A stretch of 64,000 bases of DNA from Paraburkholderia phenoliruptrix (lineage in GTDB: Bacteria; Pseudomonadota; Gammaproteobacteria; Burkholderiales; Burkholderiaceae). Shown piece by piece: positions 48,852-58,053 of the stretch. The notes beneath the pieces are model-generated. The model saw only the letters and a list, made by a program, of their open reading frames with translations, did no database searches and was not told where the DNA came from. The number at the start of each line of letters is the position of its first letter. The stretch's first letter is position 1. Made by a program: the position numbers and the translations under genes. The stretch covers positions 1-64,000 of the forward strand of contig NZ_CADIKB010000009.1 of NCBI RefSeq assembly GCF_902859825.1. The letters are read 5' to 3'.

Positions 48852-48906
48852 CGCACACGGCGCGCGGTGCCAGGCTTAATGCGCATGGCACCGCGCGCCG
48901 TGTGCG
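48852..48906. other. 21-bp perfect stem-loop between dalD and xylB
   Basis: Bases 48852-48872 are exactly complementary to 48886-48906, with a 13-base loop. The arms are GC-rich (for example CACACGGCGCGCGG). No T run follows. It starts 33 bp after the dalD stop and ends 40 bp before the xylB start, so it could attenuate xylB or protect the dalD message. Confidence 0.85.
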
Positions 48907-48946
48907 GCTAAAGTAGCGCATCTCCAACGACGAAGGTTTCGCGCCC

Positions 48947-50428
48947 ATGTATCTCGGCATCGACCTCGGCACGTCCGAAGTGAAAGTCCTGCTGCTCGCC
49001 TCCACCGGACGCGTGATCGGCACCGCTGGCTCTCCGTTCACCGTTTCGCGCCCGCATCAGCGCTGGGCCGAGCAGAATCCCGAAGATTGGTGGACCGGCA
49101 CGCGCAGCGCGCTCGCCGCATTGCGCGCGAAGCATCCCGACGAGTTTGCGCAGATTCGCGGCATCGGCCTGTCCGGCCAGATGCACGGCGCCGTGCTGCT
49201 GGATGCCGAGGACCGCGTGCTGCGGCCCGCGATCCTGTGGAACGACATGCGCAGCGACAAGGAATGCGCCGAACTCACCGAGCGCGCACCGGACCTGCAC
49301 AGCGTGGCCGGCAATCTGGCAATGCCGGGTTTCACCGCGCCTAAGCTGCTGTGGGTCGCGCGTCACGAACCCGACATCTTCGCGCGGACGGCGTGCGTAT
49401 TGCTGCCGAAAGACTACTTGCGTCTGCAACTGACGGGCGGCAAGGTGTCCGATCCATCGGATGCGGCCGGCACGCTATGGCTCGACGTCGCCAAACGCGA
49501 CTGGTCGGATTCGCTGCTCGCCGCCTGCAACATGACGCGCGCGCAGATGCCGAGCCTCGCCGAAGGCAGCGCGCCCTCCGGCACGTTGCTGCCGGAGGTC
49601 GCGCGTGAGCTGGGTTTGAGCGACGGCGTGATCGTCGCGGCCGGCGGGGGCGACAACGCGACGAGCGCAATCGGCATCGGCGCGACGCAGCCGGGCGACG
49701 GCTTCGTGTCGCTCGGCACGTCCGGCGTGCTGTGCGTGGTCGGCGACAGCTTCCGGCCGAACCCGGCTTCCGCCGTGCATGCGTTCTGTCACGCGATTCC
49801 GGACCGCTGGCATCAAATGAGCGTGGTGCTTTCGGCGGCGAGCTGTTTGCGCTGGGTCTGCAAGCTCACGTCCACCGACGAGCCCACGCTGCTCGCCGAA
49901 ATCGAAGCACTGCCCGCGGACGCGCTCAACACCGCGCCGCTCTTCTTGCCGTACCTGTCCGGTGAACGCACGCCGCACAACGACCCGTATGCACAGGGCG
50001 TGTTCTTCGGCATGAATCACGCGACGGATCGCGCGCTGCTCGGCTATGCGGTGCTGGAAGGCGTCACGCTCGCGCTCACGGACGGGCTCGACGCACTGCG
50101 CGCAGCCGGCACCGAAGCGAAGGCACTGTCGCTGCTCGGCGGCGGCGCACGCAGCGATTACTGGGCGCAACTGCTCGCCGACGCGCTCGACACCGCGACG
50201 CGCAAGCACGGCGGCGGCGAAACAGGCGCGGCACTCGGCGCGGCGCGCCTCGGCTGGCTCGCGGCGGGCGGCGATCCGGCGACCGTACTCAGCAAGCCGC
50301 CCATCGAGAAGGAGTTCACGCCGAATCCGCGCCGCCACGTCGAATTGCGCGCGCGGCTCGAGGCTTACCGCGCGCTGTACCGTCACGTGCGGCCGCTTTT
50401 CGACCCCGCGCGCGAACGGCTCGCCTGA
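48947..50428 (+). CDS. xylB: Xylulokinase
   Basis: XylB phosphorylates D-xylulose to xylulose-5-phosphate, which enters the pentose phosphate pathway. The 493-residue FGGY kinase has LGIDLGTSEVKVLLL, IGLSGQMHGAVLLD (the xylulokinase SGQMHG motif), PAILWNDMRSDKE, LGTSGVLCV and LPYLSGERTPHNDPYAQGVFFGM. SLLGGGARSDYWAQLLADAL is also typical. As D-xylulose is the DalD product, dalD and xylB together complete D-arabitol catabolism to a central intermediate. Confidence 0.94.
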   Translation: MYLGIDLGTSEVKVLLLASTGRVIGTAGSPFTVSRPHQRWAEQNPEDWWTGTRSALAALRAKHPDEFAQIRGIGLSGQMHGAVLLDAEDRVLRPAILWNDMRSDKECAELTERAPDLHSVAGNLAMPGFTAPKLLWVARHEPDIFARTACVLLPKDYLRLQLTGGKVSDPSDAAGTLWLDVAKRDWSDSLLAACNMTRAQMPSLAEGSAPSGTLLPEVARELGLSDGVIVAAGGGDNATSAIGIGATQPGDGFVSLGTSGVLCVVGDSFRPNPASAVHAFCHAIPDRWHQMSVVLSAASCLRWVCKLTSTDEPTLLAEIEALPADALNTAPLFLPYLSGERTPHNDPYAQGVFFGMNHATDRALLGYAVLEGVTLALTDGLDALRAAGTEAKALSLLGGGARSDYWAQLLADALDTATRKHGGGETGAALGAARLGWLAAGGDPATVLSKPPIEKEFTPNPRRHVELRARLEAYRALYRHVRPLFDPARERLA

Positions 50429-50524
50429 GCGCGAGAGCACCGCGCAAACCGCAGCCGGCCGGGTCGCGCGTCGACCCCGCTGCGCCGGCTGCTATCATCG
50501 GCGCCCTTCAAGCGGATCGTCACC

Positions 50525-51472
50525 GTGCCCAAGTCCACAGAAAAACTCGACCTTGCTACTCGCGCCGCGTGGCTCTACTACGTCGCGGGCAACACCCAGA
50601 ACGAGATCGCCGAGAAGCTGCAGGTGTCCCGGCCGGTCGCGCAGCGGCTCGTCGCTTTCGCGGTGGAAAAGAACCTGATTCGCGTGCGCGTCGATCATCA
50701 GCTCGCCGACTGTCTGTCGCTCGCCGATCAGTTGTCCAAACGCTACGGCCTTTCGATGTGCGAAGTCGTGCCGATCGACAGCGACACGCCGGAGGAGGTC
50801 GACCGCAAGCTCGCGGTGGCGGGCGCGCAGGTCATGGAGCGCTACCTCGCCGAAGAAAAGCCGATGGTGGTGGCCGTCAGCAGCGGCCGGACGCTCAAAG
50901 CCGCGGTCGATCAAATCGCGCAGCTGGACCGTCCGCAGCACCGGCTCGTGTCGATGGTCGGCGCCATCGCTCAGGACGGCTCATCGAACCGCTATGACGT
51001 CGCGCTGCACATTTCGGAGAAGACCGGCGGCAAGCATTTTCTGCTCCCCGCACCGCTGATCGCGGACAGCGAGGCCGAACGCGCGCAGTGGTGCAATCAC
51101 CGGCTGTATCGCATTGTCGAATCGTTGTCGGCAGAGGCGGACGTGGCGTTTGTCGGCATCGGCAATATCGGGCCGAAGTGTCCGCTGCACGAGGATGGCT
51201 TCATCACGTCGGCGGAAGTGAAGGAACTGGTGCAGAACGGCGCAGTGGCCGAAATGCTAGGACTGCCAATCGATGCCGCCGGCGCGCGCGTGGAATCGCC
51301 TACGGGCCGGCGCGTGACCAGCATCTCGATCGACTCGCCGCCGCGACGGCCGACCATTGGTTTCGCAGGCGGCAAGCGCAAACGCGAAGCGCTAATCGCC
51401 GTGCTCAAGGGCGGCTGGCTGTCGGGGCTCGTGACCGACGAACTGTGCGCGCGCGCGGCGTTAGAGGCTTAA
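50525..51472 (+). CDS. SorC-family sugar-binding transcriptional regulator
   Basis: The 315-residue protein has a crp/sigma-like helix-turn-helix at about 12-55 (AAWLYYVAGNTQNEIAEKLQVSRPVAQRLVAFAVEK). A SorC effector domain related to sugar-phosphate isomerases follows, with VAVSSGRTLKAAVDQI, FVGIGNIGPKCPLHEDGFI and GAVAEMLGLPIDAAG. The start is GTG 50525. It follows xylB by 96 bp on the same strand and is the best candidate to act on the shared operator before dalD and before the polyol dehydrogenase gene. The effector could be a polyol or a sugar phosphate. Confidence 0.9.
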   Translation: MPKSTEKLDLATRAAWLYYVAGNTQNEIAEKLQVSRPVAQRLVAFAVEKNLIRVRVDHQLADCLSLADQLSKRYGLSMCEVVPIDSDTPEEVDRKLAVAGAQVMERYLAEEKPMVVAVSSGRTLKAAVDQIAQLDRPQHRLVSMVGAIAQDGSSNRYDVALHISEKTGGKHFLLPAPLIADSEAERAQWCNHRLYRIVESLSAEADVAFVGIGNIGPKCPLHEDGFITSAEVKELVQNGAVAEMLGLPIDAAGARVESPTGRRVTSISIDSPPRRPTIGFAGGKRKREALIAVLKGGWLSGLVTDELCARAALEA

Positions 51473-51510
51473 GCATGGCGCTCGCCGCCTGCGATCCAGG
51501 CCGAAAAAGC

Positions 51511-51533
51511 AGGAAGGCGCAGCGCGCCTTCCT
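51511..51533. terminator. Terminator between SorC gene and polyol ABC ATPase gene
   Basis: A 10-bp stem (AGGAAGGCGC / GCGCCTTCCT) with a 3-base loop lies between the convergent genes. It has no long T run on either strand but is well placed for both. Confidence 0.65.
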
Positions 51534-51545
51534 CGCGCCATAAGC

Positions 51546-52655
51546 TCAAGCCGCCAGCACTTCGACGATCTTGCGCTGGAACGCCTTGCCGTCGCTATCG
51601 AACAGATGACAATGCTCGGGCGTCGCGCCGAGCTTCTGCGTATCGCCTTTCGCGTGACGTTCGAGCGGCGGAATGCGCGCGATCAAACCATCGGGCGCAA
51701 CGCTCGACTCGGCATACAGGTAGGCTGCGTCGCCGAGCGATTCCACGGCCATCGTCCGCGCCGACACGCCGTCCTCCGTCATGCCCACATGCAGATGCTC
51801 CGGCCGGATGCCCACCGTCACCTTGTCGCCCTGCTTGACCGAGCCGGGCTCCACCGCGACACGCTGCGTCTCGCCGGTTTCATAGCGCACGGTCACGCCG
51901 TCGTGCGTGACCGACTGCACGACGCCTTCCATGAAGTTCATTTTCGGCGAACCGATGAAGCCCGCCACAAACCGGTTGGCCGGCGCGTGATACAGCATCG
52001 TCGGACTGCCCACCTGTTCGAGGTTGCCCGCAGACAGCACGACGATCTTGTCCGCCAGCGTCATCGCTTCGACCTGATCGTGCGTCACGTAGATCATCGT
52101 GGTCTTCAGCTCGTCGTGCAGGCGCGCAAATTCGAGGCGCATTTTCACGCGCAATGCGGCGTCGAGGTTCGACAGCGGTTCGTCGAATAGAAACACCTTC
52201 GGCTTGCGCGTGATCGCGCGACCAATCGCGACGCGCTGACGCTGGCCGCCCGAAAGCTGCTTCGGCTTGCGATCGAGCAGATGATCGATATGCAGGATCT
52301 TTGCCGCGTTGCGCACCGCCGCGTCGATCTCCGGCTTTTTCGTGCCGGCGAGTTTCAGGCCGAAAGCCATGTTGTCGTAGAGCGTCATGTGCGGATACAG
52401 CGCGTAGGACTGAAACACCATCGCAATGCCGCGCTTGGCGGGCGGCACGTCGTTCATGCGCGTGCCGTCGATGGTCAGATCGCCGCCGCTGATGTCCTCG
52501 AGGCCGGCGATCATCCGCATCAGGGTGGATTTGCCGCAGCCGCTCGGGCCCACGAACACGACGAATTCGCCGTCGGCAATATCGAGGTTGATGTCGCGCA
52601 TCACCTCAGTGTCGTCGTAGGCCTTCCGGATGTTGCGCAGAGTGACGCTTGCCAT
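51546..52655 (-). CDS. smoK: Polyol ABC transporter ATPase (SmoK/MtlK type)
   Basis: The 369-residue protein is a CUT1-class ATPase like MalK/UgpC. It has Walker A GPSGCGKST, SYALYPHMTLYDNMAFGLKL (Q-loop region), signature LSGGQRQRVAIGRAI and FLFDEPLSNLDAALR. The ATPase domain is followed by a TOBE regulatory region (about 240-369, VGIRPEHLHVGMTEDG). CGGAGACACATC precedes ATG 52655, and the in-frame extension upstream is unconserved. It is the last gene of the smo-like operon, separated from the HAD gene by an 11-bp repeat tract. Confidence 0.92.
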   Translation of the reverse strand: MASVTLRNIRKAYDDTEVMRDINLDIADGEFVVFVGPSGCGKSTLMRMIAGLEDISGGDLTIDGTRMNDVPPAKRGIAMVFQSYALYPHMTLYDNMAFGLKLAGTKKPEIDAAVRNAAKILHIDHLLDRKPKQLSGGQRQRVAIGRAITRKPKVFLFDEPLSNLDAALRVKMRLEFARLHDELKTTMIYVTHDQVEAMTLADKIVVLSAGNLEQVGSPTMLYHAPANRFVAGFIGSPKMNFMEGVVQSVTHDGVTVRYETGETQRVAVEPGSVKQGDKVTVGIRPEHLHVGMTEDGVSARTMAVESLGDAAYLYAESSVAPDGLIARIPPLERHAKGDTQKLGATPEHCHLFDSDGKAFQRKIVEVLAA

Positions 52656-52679
52656 GATGTGTCTCCGTGTAATGCTGCG

Positions 52680-52748
52680 TGTTGCTTTGTCTGTTGCCTG
52701 GCTGTTGCCTGTCCGATGCCTGTTTGTTGCCATTGTGTTGCCGATGCC
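52680..52748 (-). repeat. 11-bp-spaced TGTTGCC/CGATGCC repeats
   Basis: TGTTGC(C/T) or CGATGCC occurs at 52680, 52692, 52703, 52714, 52725, 52736 and 52742. Most copies are spaced exactly 11 bp, forming a degenerate tandem repeat in the gap between the HAD phosphatase and the ATPase genes. Confidence 0.75.
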
Positions 52749-52771
52749 CGGCGCGGCGCATCGCTGTGTGC

Positions 52772-53473
52772 TCAGGGCGCCGCGGCGGTCGCGCTCAGCG
52801 TCCACTGCGCGACGAGCTCCGGCAACTGAAGCATGTCGTCGAAGACATGCCGCGCGCCGGCTGCATGCAGCTTGTCGATCTGCGCGTCGCTCGCATGACC
52901 TCCGCCGATAAAACCGAGCACCGTCATGCCCGCCGCGCTCGCCGCCGTGACGCCGGTGACGCTGTCCTCGACGACGAGGCACGCGGACGGCGCGAGGCGC
53001 AAACCCCGCGCGGCCGCCAGATAGACGTCGGGCGCGGGCTTGGGATTAGCCACGCTGTCGGCGCAAAAGAGCCGGTCGCCGAAGAACCTCACGAGTCCGG
53101 TGCGCGCCAGAACCGTCTCTACGTAGGGCCGAAAACTATTGCTCGCGCAACCCTTCAGAAGCGGCACCTGCGCCAGCGCATGTTCGATGCCTTGCACTGC
53201 CGATGCCTGCACGGCGGCGGCTTCGACCGACCGGCGAATCGCACGGATGTCGTCGAGCCCGAGGCTCTTGCCGAGCTGCATGGCCGTGCCTTCCAGCACG
53301 CTTTCTATACGCAGGCCAAGAAGCGGCAACACCACCGGTTCGACGTCCGCGCCGGGCCAGCGCGCCTGCAATTCCTGCACGAGCATGCGCGCCGCCACCG
53401 CCTCGCTGTCGATCAACACACCGTCGCAGTCGCAGATCAGCGCGAGATTGCCTGCACTCATGCCTGCCGTCAT
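52772..53473 (-). CDS. HAD-superfamily phosphatase in the polyol operon
   Basis: The 233-residue protein is a subfamily IA HAD hydrolase. It has motif I CDCDGVLIDSE (nucleophile and acid Asp), a helical cap at about 25-95, motif II LKGCASNSFRPYVE, Lys in VANPKPAPDVYL and motif IV VVEDSVTGVTAA. It resembles YqaB/GS1-type sugar-phosphate or polyol-phosphate phosphatases. Its start overlaps the stop of the upstream permease gene by ATGA, so it is part of the operon. It may remove a misphosphorylated sugar; that is inference. Confidence 0.87.
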   Translation of the reverse strand: MTAGMSAGNLALICDCDGVLIDSEAVAARMLVQELQARWPGADVEPVVLPLLGLRIESVLEGTAMQLGKSLGLDDIRAIRRSVEAAAVQASAVQGIEHALAQVPLLKGCASNSFRPYVETVLARTGLVRFFGDRLFCADSVANPKPAPDVYLAAARGLRLAPSACLVVEDSVTGVTAASAAGMTVLGFIGGGHASDAQIDKLHAAGARHVFDDMLQLPELVAQWTLSATAAAP

Positions 53474-54345
53474 TTGACCGCCCCGAACGTGAGGCCGCGC
53501 ACGAGCTGCTTCTGCGACAACCAGCCGACGATCAGGATAGGCGCCACCGCAAGCAGCGAAGCGGCCGACAGCTTGGCCCAGAAAAGGCCCTCAGGACTCG
53601 AATACGAAGCAATGAACACGGTCAGCGGCGCCGCATTCGAACTGGACAGATTGATGCTCCAGAATGCTTCGTTCCACGAAAGAATGACGAGCAGGAGCGC
53701 AGTGGAAGCGAGCCCCGGCAGCGCCATCGGCATCAGCAGATAGACGATTTCCTGCCAGGTCGCCGCGCCGTCGATTCTTCCCGCCTCCAGAATATCGCGC
53801 GGAATTTCAGCGAAATAGGTGAACGACATCCATACCGCGATCGGCAGATTGATCAGCGTGTAGACGATCACCAGACCAGACACCGTATCGAGCAGGCCGC
53901 TGTTTTTCCACAGCAGATAGATCGGCACCAGTACGCCGACGGACGGCATCATCTTGGTCGACAGCATCCAGAGCAGCACTTTCTGCGTGCGGCGCGTGGG
54001 AAAAAACGCCATCGCGTAGGCGGCTGGAACGGCCAGAATCAGGCACAGCACCGTGACACCCACCGAGATCAGAATCGAATTCCACGCGAACGCGAAGTAA
54101 TTGCTGCGCGCAAATACCTCGCGAAAGCTGTCGAACGTCGGCGTGAAGAAGAGCGACGACGAATACGCCTGCTGTTCGGTCTTGAATGCGGTGATCGTCA
54201 TCCAGAAGATCGGGAAAAACAGCAGCAGCGCGACGAGCCACGCAATGACGCCGGGAACCGCGCGGCGAACCGCGTCGAACGGCGATTTCGCCGGCACTGT
54301 AACGAGCGTCGCGCTCGACGCGGCAGTAGAAGCAACGTGGCTCAT
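53470..54345 (-). CDS. smoG: Polyol ABC transporter permease (SmoG/MtlG type)
   Basis: The 291-residue protein has six hydrophobic helices and the MalG-type EAA loop ILEAGRIDGAATWQEIVYLLMPMALPGL, which contacts the ATPase. It also has FPIFWMTITAFKTEQQAYSS near the N-terminus and the C-terminal KQLVRGLTFGAVK that is common in this class. It overlaps both neighbours by 4 bp. Together with SmoF, SmoE and SmoK it would form a hexitol/pentitol importer. Confidence 0.92.
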   Translation of the reverse strand: MSHVASTAASSATLVTVPAKSPFDAVRRAVPGVIAWLVALLLFFPIFWMTITAFKTEQQAYSSSLFFTPTFDSFREVFARSNYFAFAWNSILISVGVTVLCLILAVPAAYAMAFFPTRRTQKVLLWMLSTKMMPSVGVLVPIYLLWKNSGLLDTVSGLVIVYTLINLPIAVWMSFTYFAEIPRDILEAGRIDGAATWQEIVYLLMPMALPGLASTALLLVILSWNEAFWSINLSSSNAAPLTVFIASYSSPEGLFWAKLSAASLLAVAPILIVGWLSQKQLVRGLTFGAVK

Positions 54346-55277
54346 TTTTCGTACTCCCCTTTGAGGTTCTTCGCGAGCATCCGCACGAGGAAGAACGACA
54401 CGATATTGGCCAGCACGACAGCGAGAATGCCGCCCGCCGACGCAAGACCGACGTCGAACTGTTGCAGGCCGAGCGAATAGATGAGGTACGACAGGTTCGT
54501 CGTCGCGGTGCCCGGGCCGCCGCCCGTCGTCGTATAGATTTCGGCGAAGATGGAGAGCAGAAAGATTGTTTCCATCATCACCACCACGGCAATCGCGCGT
54601 TTCAGGTGCGGCAGCGTGATGTAGAAGAACATCGCGAACGGGCCCGCGCCGTCAATGCGCGCGGCTTCCTTCTGCTCCTGGTCGAGCGACTGGATCGCCG
54701 TGAAGAGAATCAGGAATGCGAACGGCAGCCATTGCCACGCGACGATCATGATGACCGCCGTCAGCGGATACTCGGCGAACCAGTCGATCGGCTGCATGCC
54801 CAGCGCGCGCATGCCTTGCGCGATCAGACCGTAGACCGGATGCAGAATCATGTTCTTCCAGATGAGCGCGCTCACCGTGGGCATCACGAAGAACGGCGCG
54901 ATGGCAAGCAGCCGCGCGACGCCCTGGCCGTAGAACTTGCGGTCGAACAGAATCGCCATCAGCACGCCGCCTACCACCGTAATGACGAGCACAGAGACGA
55001 TCAGCTGCAGCGTATGAACGATCGATGGACCGAACGACGGGTCGCCGGCCAGGAACTGATAGTTGTCGAAACCGGCGAAGCCCTTCAGGTCCGGATTCAG
55101 CAGGTTGTAACGCGAGAACGAGAACCAGATCGTCATCGCGAGCGGGATTGTCATCCACAGCAAAAGGACGGCGACCGACGGCGACACGAGCCAGCGCGCC
55201 GAATTGGCTTTGCGGACTTCGCGTTCTTTTTCAGTCTGGGGATGGGCATGCATGAGAGGCAGGCGCAGAGGACGCAT
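54342..55277 (-). CDS. smoF: Polyol ABC transporter permease (SmoF/MtlF type)
   Basis: The 311-residue protein has six helices and a MalF-type EAA loop (EQKEAARIDGAGPFAMFFYITLPHLKRA), with VSPSVAVLLLWMTIPLAMTIWFSFSRYNLL near the start. Conserved GGPGTATTNLSYLIYSLGLQQFDVGLASA supports the sorbitol/mannitol transporter group. ATG 55277 follows AGGTGG; ATG 55253 is an alternative. It follows the binding-protein gene after a 205-bp gap that holds a strong stem-loop. Confidence 0.91.
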   Translation of the reverse strand: MRPLRLPLMHAHPQTEKEREVRKANSARWLVSPSVAVLLLWMTIPLAMTIWFSFSRYNLLNPDLKGFAGFDNYQFLAGDPSFGPSIVHTLQLIVSVLVITVVGGVLMAILFDRKFYGQGVARLLAIAPFFVMPTVSALIWKNMILHPVYGLIAQGMRALGMQPIDWFAEYPLTAVIMIVAWQWLPFAFLILFTAIQSLDQEQKEAARIDGAGPFAMFFYITLPHLKRAIAVVVMMETIFLLSIFAEIYTTTGGGPGTATTNLSYLIYSLGLQQFDVGLASAGGILAVVLANIVSFFLVRMLAKNLKGEYEK

Positions 55278-55402
55278 GATTGACCACCTGTTCGGTAATG
55301 CGCGGGCCGCACGAACCGCGCGGACTGCCGTGCCGCTTGCATGCGGCGACAAAACGGCATTGCGGCATAGGCGCGGCGATAACGGCCCGCTGTGCTGCGT
55401 GA

Positions 55403-55426
55403 GCCGGCTGACGGGCGTCAGCCGGC
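55403..55426 (-). other. Intergenic stem-loop after smoE
   Basis: An 11-bp perfect inverted repeat (GCCGGCTGACG / CGTCAGCCGGC) with a 2-base centre lies about 60 bp beyond the smoE stop and before smoF. It probably stabilises the upstream message or reduces read-through. Confidence 0.6.
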
Positions 55427-55464
55427 GCGTGCCACGTGCTTCAAGTGACGAGGTTCTGCCTTAT

Positions 55465-55482
55465 TTCCGGATCACTTCCGGA

Positions 55483-55486
<4 letters not shown>
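55465..55486. repeat. 11-bp tandem duplication at the smoE stop codon
   Basis: TTCCGGATCAC is repeated twice head to tail (55465-55475 and 55476-55486), followed by a partial TTCTGG. The second copy covers the smoE stop codon. Confidence 0.7.
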
Positions 55487-56805
<1,319 letters not shown>

Positions 56806-56894
56806 GTGTGTTGTCTCCTTTCTCGTGCGTTATGTGATGCTGCGTTTGTTGTACGAAATGGCGCTGGACGATGCATTGGGGCGCATTGAAGCGC

Positions 56895-57677
56895 TCAGCT
56901 CATCCAGTTGCCGCCGTCGACGTTAAGCGTTTGGGCGGTGATGTAGTCGGCATCCGCCGATGCGAGGAAAAGCGCCGCGCCCGTCAGATCTTCGGGCACG
57001 CCCATGCGCCCGAGCGGCACGGCTTCGCCGACGAGGCGCTTCTTCTCGCCGAGCGGCCGGTTTTCGTAACGGGCGAAGAGCGCGTCGACTTCTTTCCACA
57101 TCGGCGTATCGACGACACCCGGCGCGATGCCGTTCACATTGATCTTGTGCGGCGCGAGCGCCAATGCCGCGGATTGCGTGTAGCTAAGCACAGCGGCCTT
57201 CGTCGCGCAGTAATGCGACACGAGCGCTTCGCCGCGCCGCCCCGCCTGCGACGACATATTGATGATCTTGCCGCCGCGGCCTTGCTCGACCATGTGTCGC
57301 GCCACGGCTTGCATGAGGAAGAACATGCCCTTCACATTGACCGCGAAGAGGCGGTCGAACACGTCCCATGATTCGTCGAGAATCGGGCGCATGTCGAAGA
57401 GCGCCGCGTTATTGAAGAGAATGTCGATCCGGCCGAAACGCTCCACCGTGCTCGCGACGATGCGCTCGATGTCCTCCCGGCGCGTGACGTCCGCGCTGAC
57501 AGTCAGCAGGCGCTCGCCATGCGAGGCGCGCAGCGCGTCGGCAAAACTGTCCGCCGGCTTGACGTCGACCAGCACACATTGCGCGCCCTCGTCCAGATAG
57601 CGCCTCGCCACGGCTTCGCCTATGCCGCTTGCCGCGCCCGTCAGAATGGCCACCTTGTCTTGCAGTCGTGCTGCCAC
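56895..57677 (-). CDS. smoS: Polyol (sorbitol/L-iditol) dehydrogenase, SmoS-like SDR
   Basis: The 260-residue SDR has ILTGAASGIGEAVARRYLDEGA, LFNNAALFDMRPI, NMSSQAGRRGEALVSHYCATKAAVLSYTQSAALALAPHKINVNGIAPGVVDTPMW and the C-terminal YITAQTLNVDGGNWMS. All catalytic residues (Asn, Ser, Tyr, Lys) are present. SmoS/PolS enzymes oxidise D-sorbitol to D-fructose and galactitol to tagatose. The start is taken as GTG 57677, because CGGAGACAAAGC precedes it as in other genes of the operon; an in-frame ATG lies 51 bp further upstream. It is the first gene of the smo-like operon. Confidence 0.88.
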   Translation of the reverse strand: MAARLQDKVAILTGAASGIGEAVARRYLDEGAQCVLVDVKPADSFADALRASHGERLLTVSADVTRREDIERIVASTVERFGRIDILFNNAALFDMRPILDESWDVFDRLFAVNVKGMFFLMQAVARHMVEQGRGGKIINMSSQAGRRGEALVSHYCATKAAVLSYTQSAALALAPHKINVNGIAPGVVDTPMWKEVDALFARYENRPLGEKKRLVGEAVPLGRMGVPEDLTGAALFLASADADYITAQTLNVDGGNWMS

Positions 57678-57736
57678 GCTTTGTCTCCGGTTCGTTCCGC
57701 TTTCGACGCGTAGTGAGCGTTCGCTCATTGCGCGAT

Positions 57737-57787
57737 CAATTGCTCTGTTTGTGATCGAATGATCGGATACGCACCGGGCCATGTCAA
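57737..57787 (-). promoter_or_regulatory. smo operon promoter with shared polyol operator
   Basis: Read on the minus strand, TTGACA (57782-57787), a 17-bp spacer and GATCAT (57759-57764) form the promoter. Bases 57737-57765 match 26 of 29 bases of the dalD block (47315-47343). The element ends 59 bp before the smoS GTG, compared with 63 bp before the dalD ATG. The same spacer, same -10 and same downstream sequence point to one regulator. Confidence 0.75.
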
Positions 57788-57870
57788 GGCGCTCGGACAG
57801 ATTTCGATGGTGCAGCGCGCAACGAGCGCGCCGCGCCTCCCAGCGGTCCCCGCCGGTTTACTGACAATGA

Positions 57871-57891
57871 AATGAGATACGTTATATCATT
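57871..57891. promoter_or_regulatory. Zur-like operator of the zinc-uptake operon
   Basis: AATGAGATA and TATATCATT form an imperfect inverted repeat around CGT and contain GTTATAT, resembling the proteobacterial Zur box. It lies about 160 bp before the binding-protein start. A CTGACA / TATATC pair across it could be the promoter, so zinc-loaded Zur would block transcription. Confidence 0.6.
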
Positions 57892-58053
57892 GCGGACTCG
57901 CGTTCCTGCCCGCTGTTGCGTCCCCACGAGGTCATGCGGGCGCTCGCGCCACATGCTGACGGACGCGCCCGGCACCGGCATGGACGTCGGCCAGAAACGC
58001 CGCAGCCGTCCTCAGGTTCGCGATTCGTTCAACCTCCTGCAGCAGGACACACA

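Larger units (their letters stand above)
57678..58053. other. Divergent control region between smoS and the zinc operon
   Basis: These 376 bp contain no gene. They carry the smo promoter/operator (57737-57787, minus strand) and a Zur-like box (57871-57891). Nothing further stands out between 57892 and 58053. Confidence 0.55.

Noticed and set aside
52680..52748. Short regular repeats as a CRISPR array
   Set aside because: The unit is only about 11 bp with no unique spacers of 30 bp or so, and no cas genes are present.
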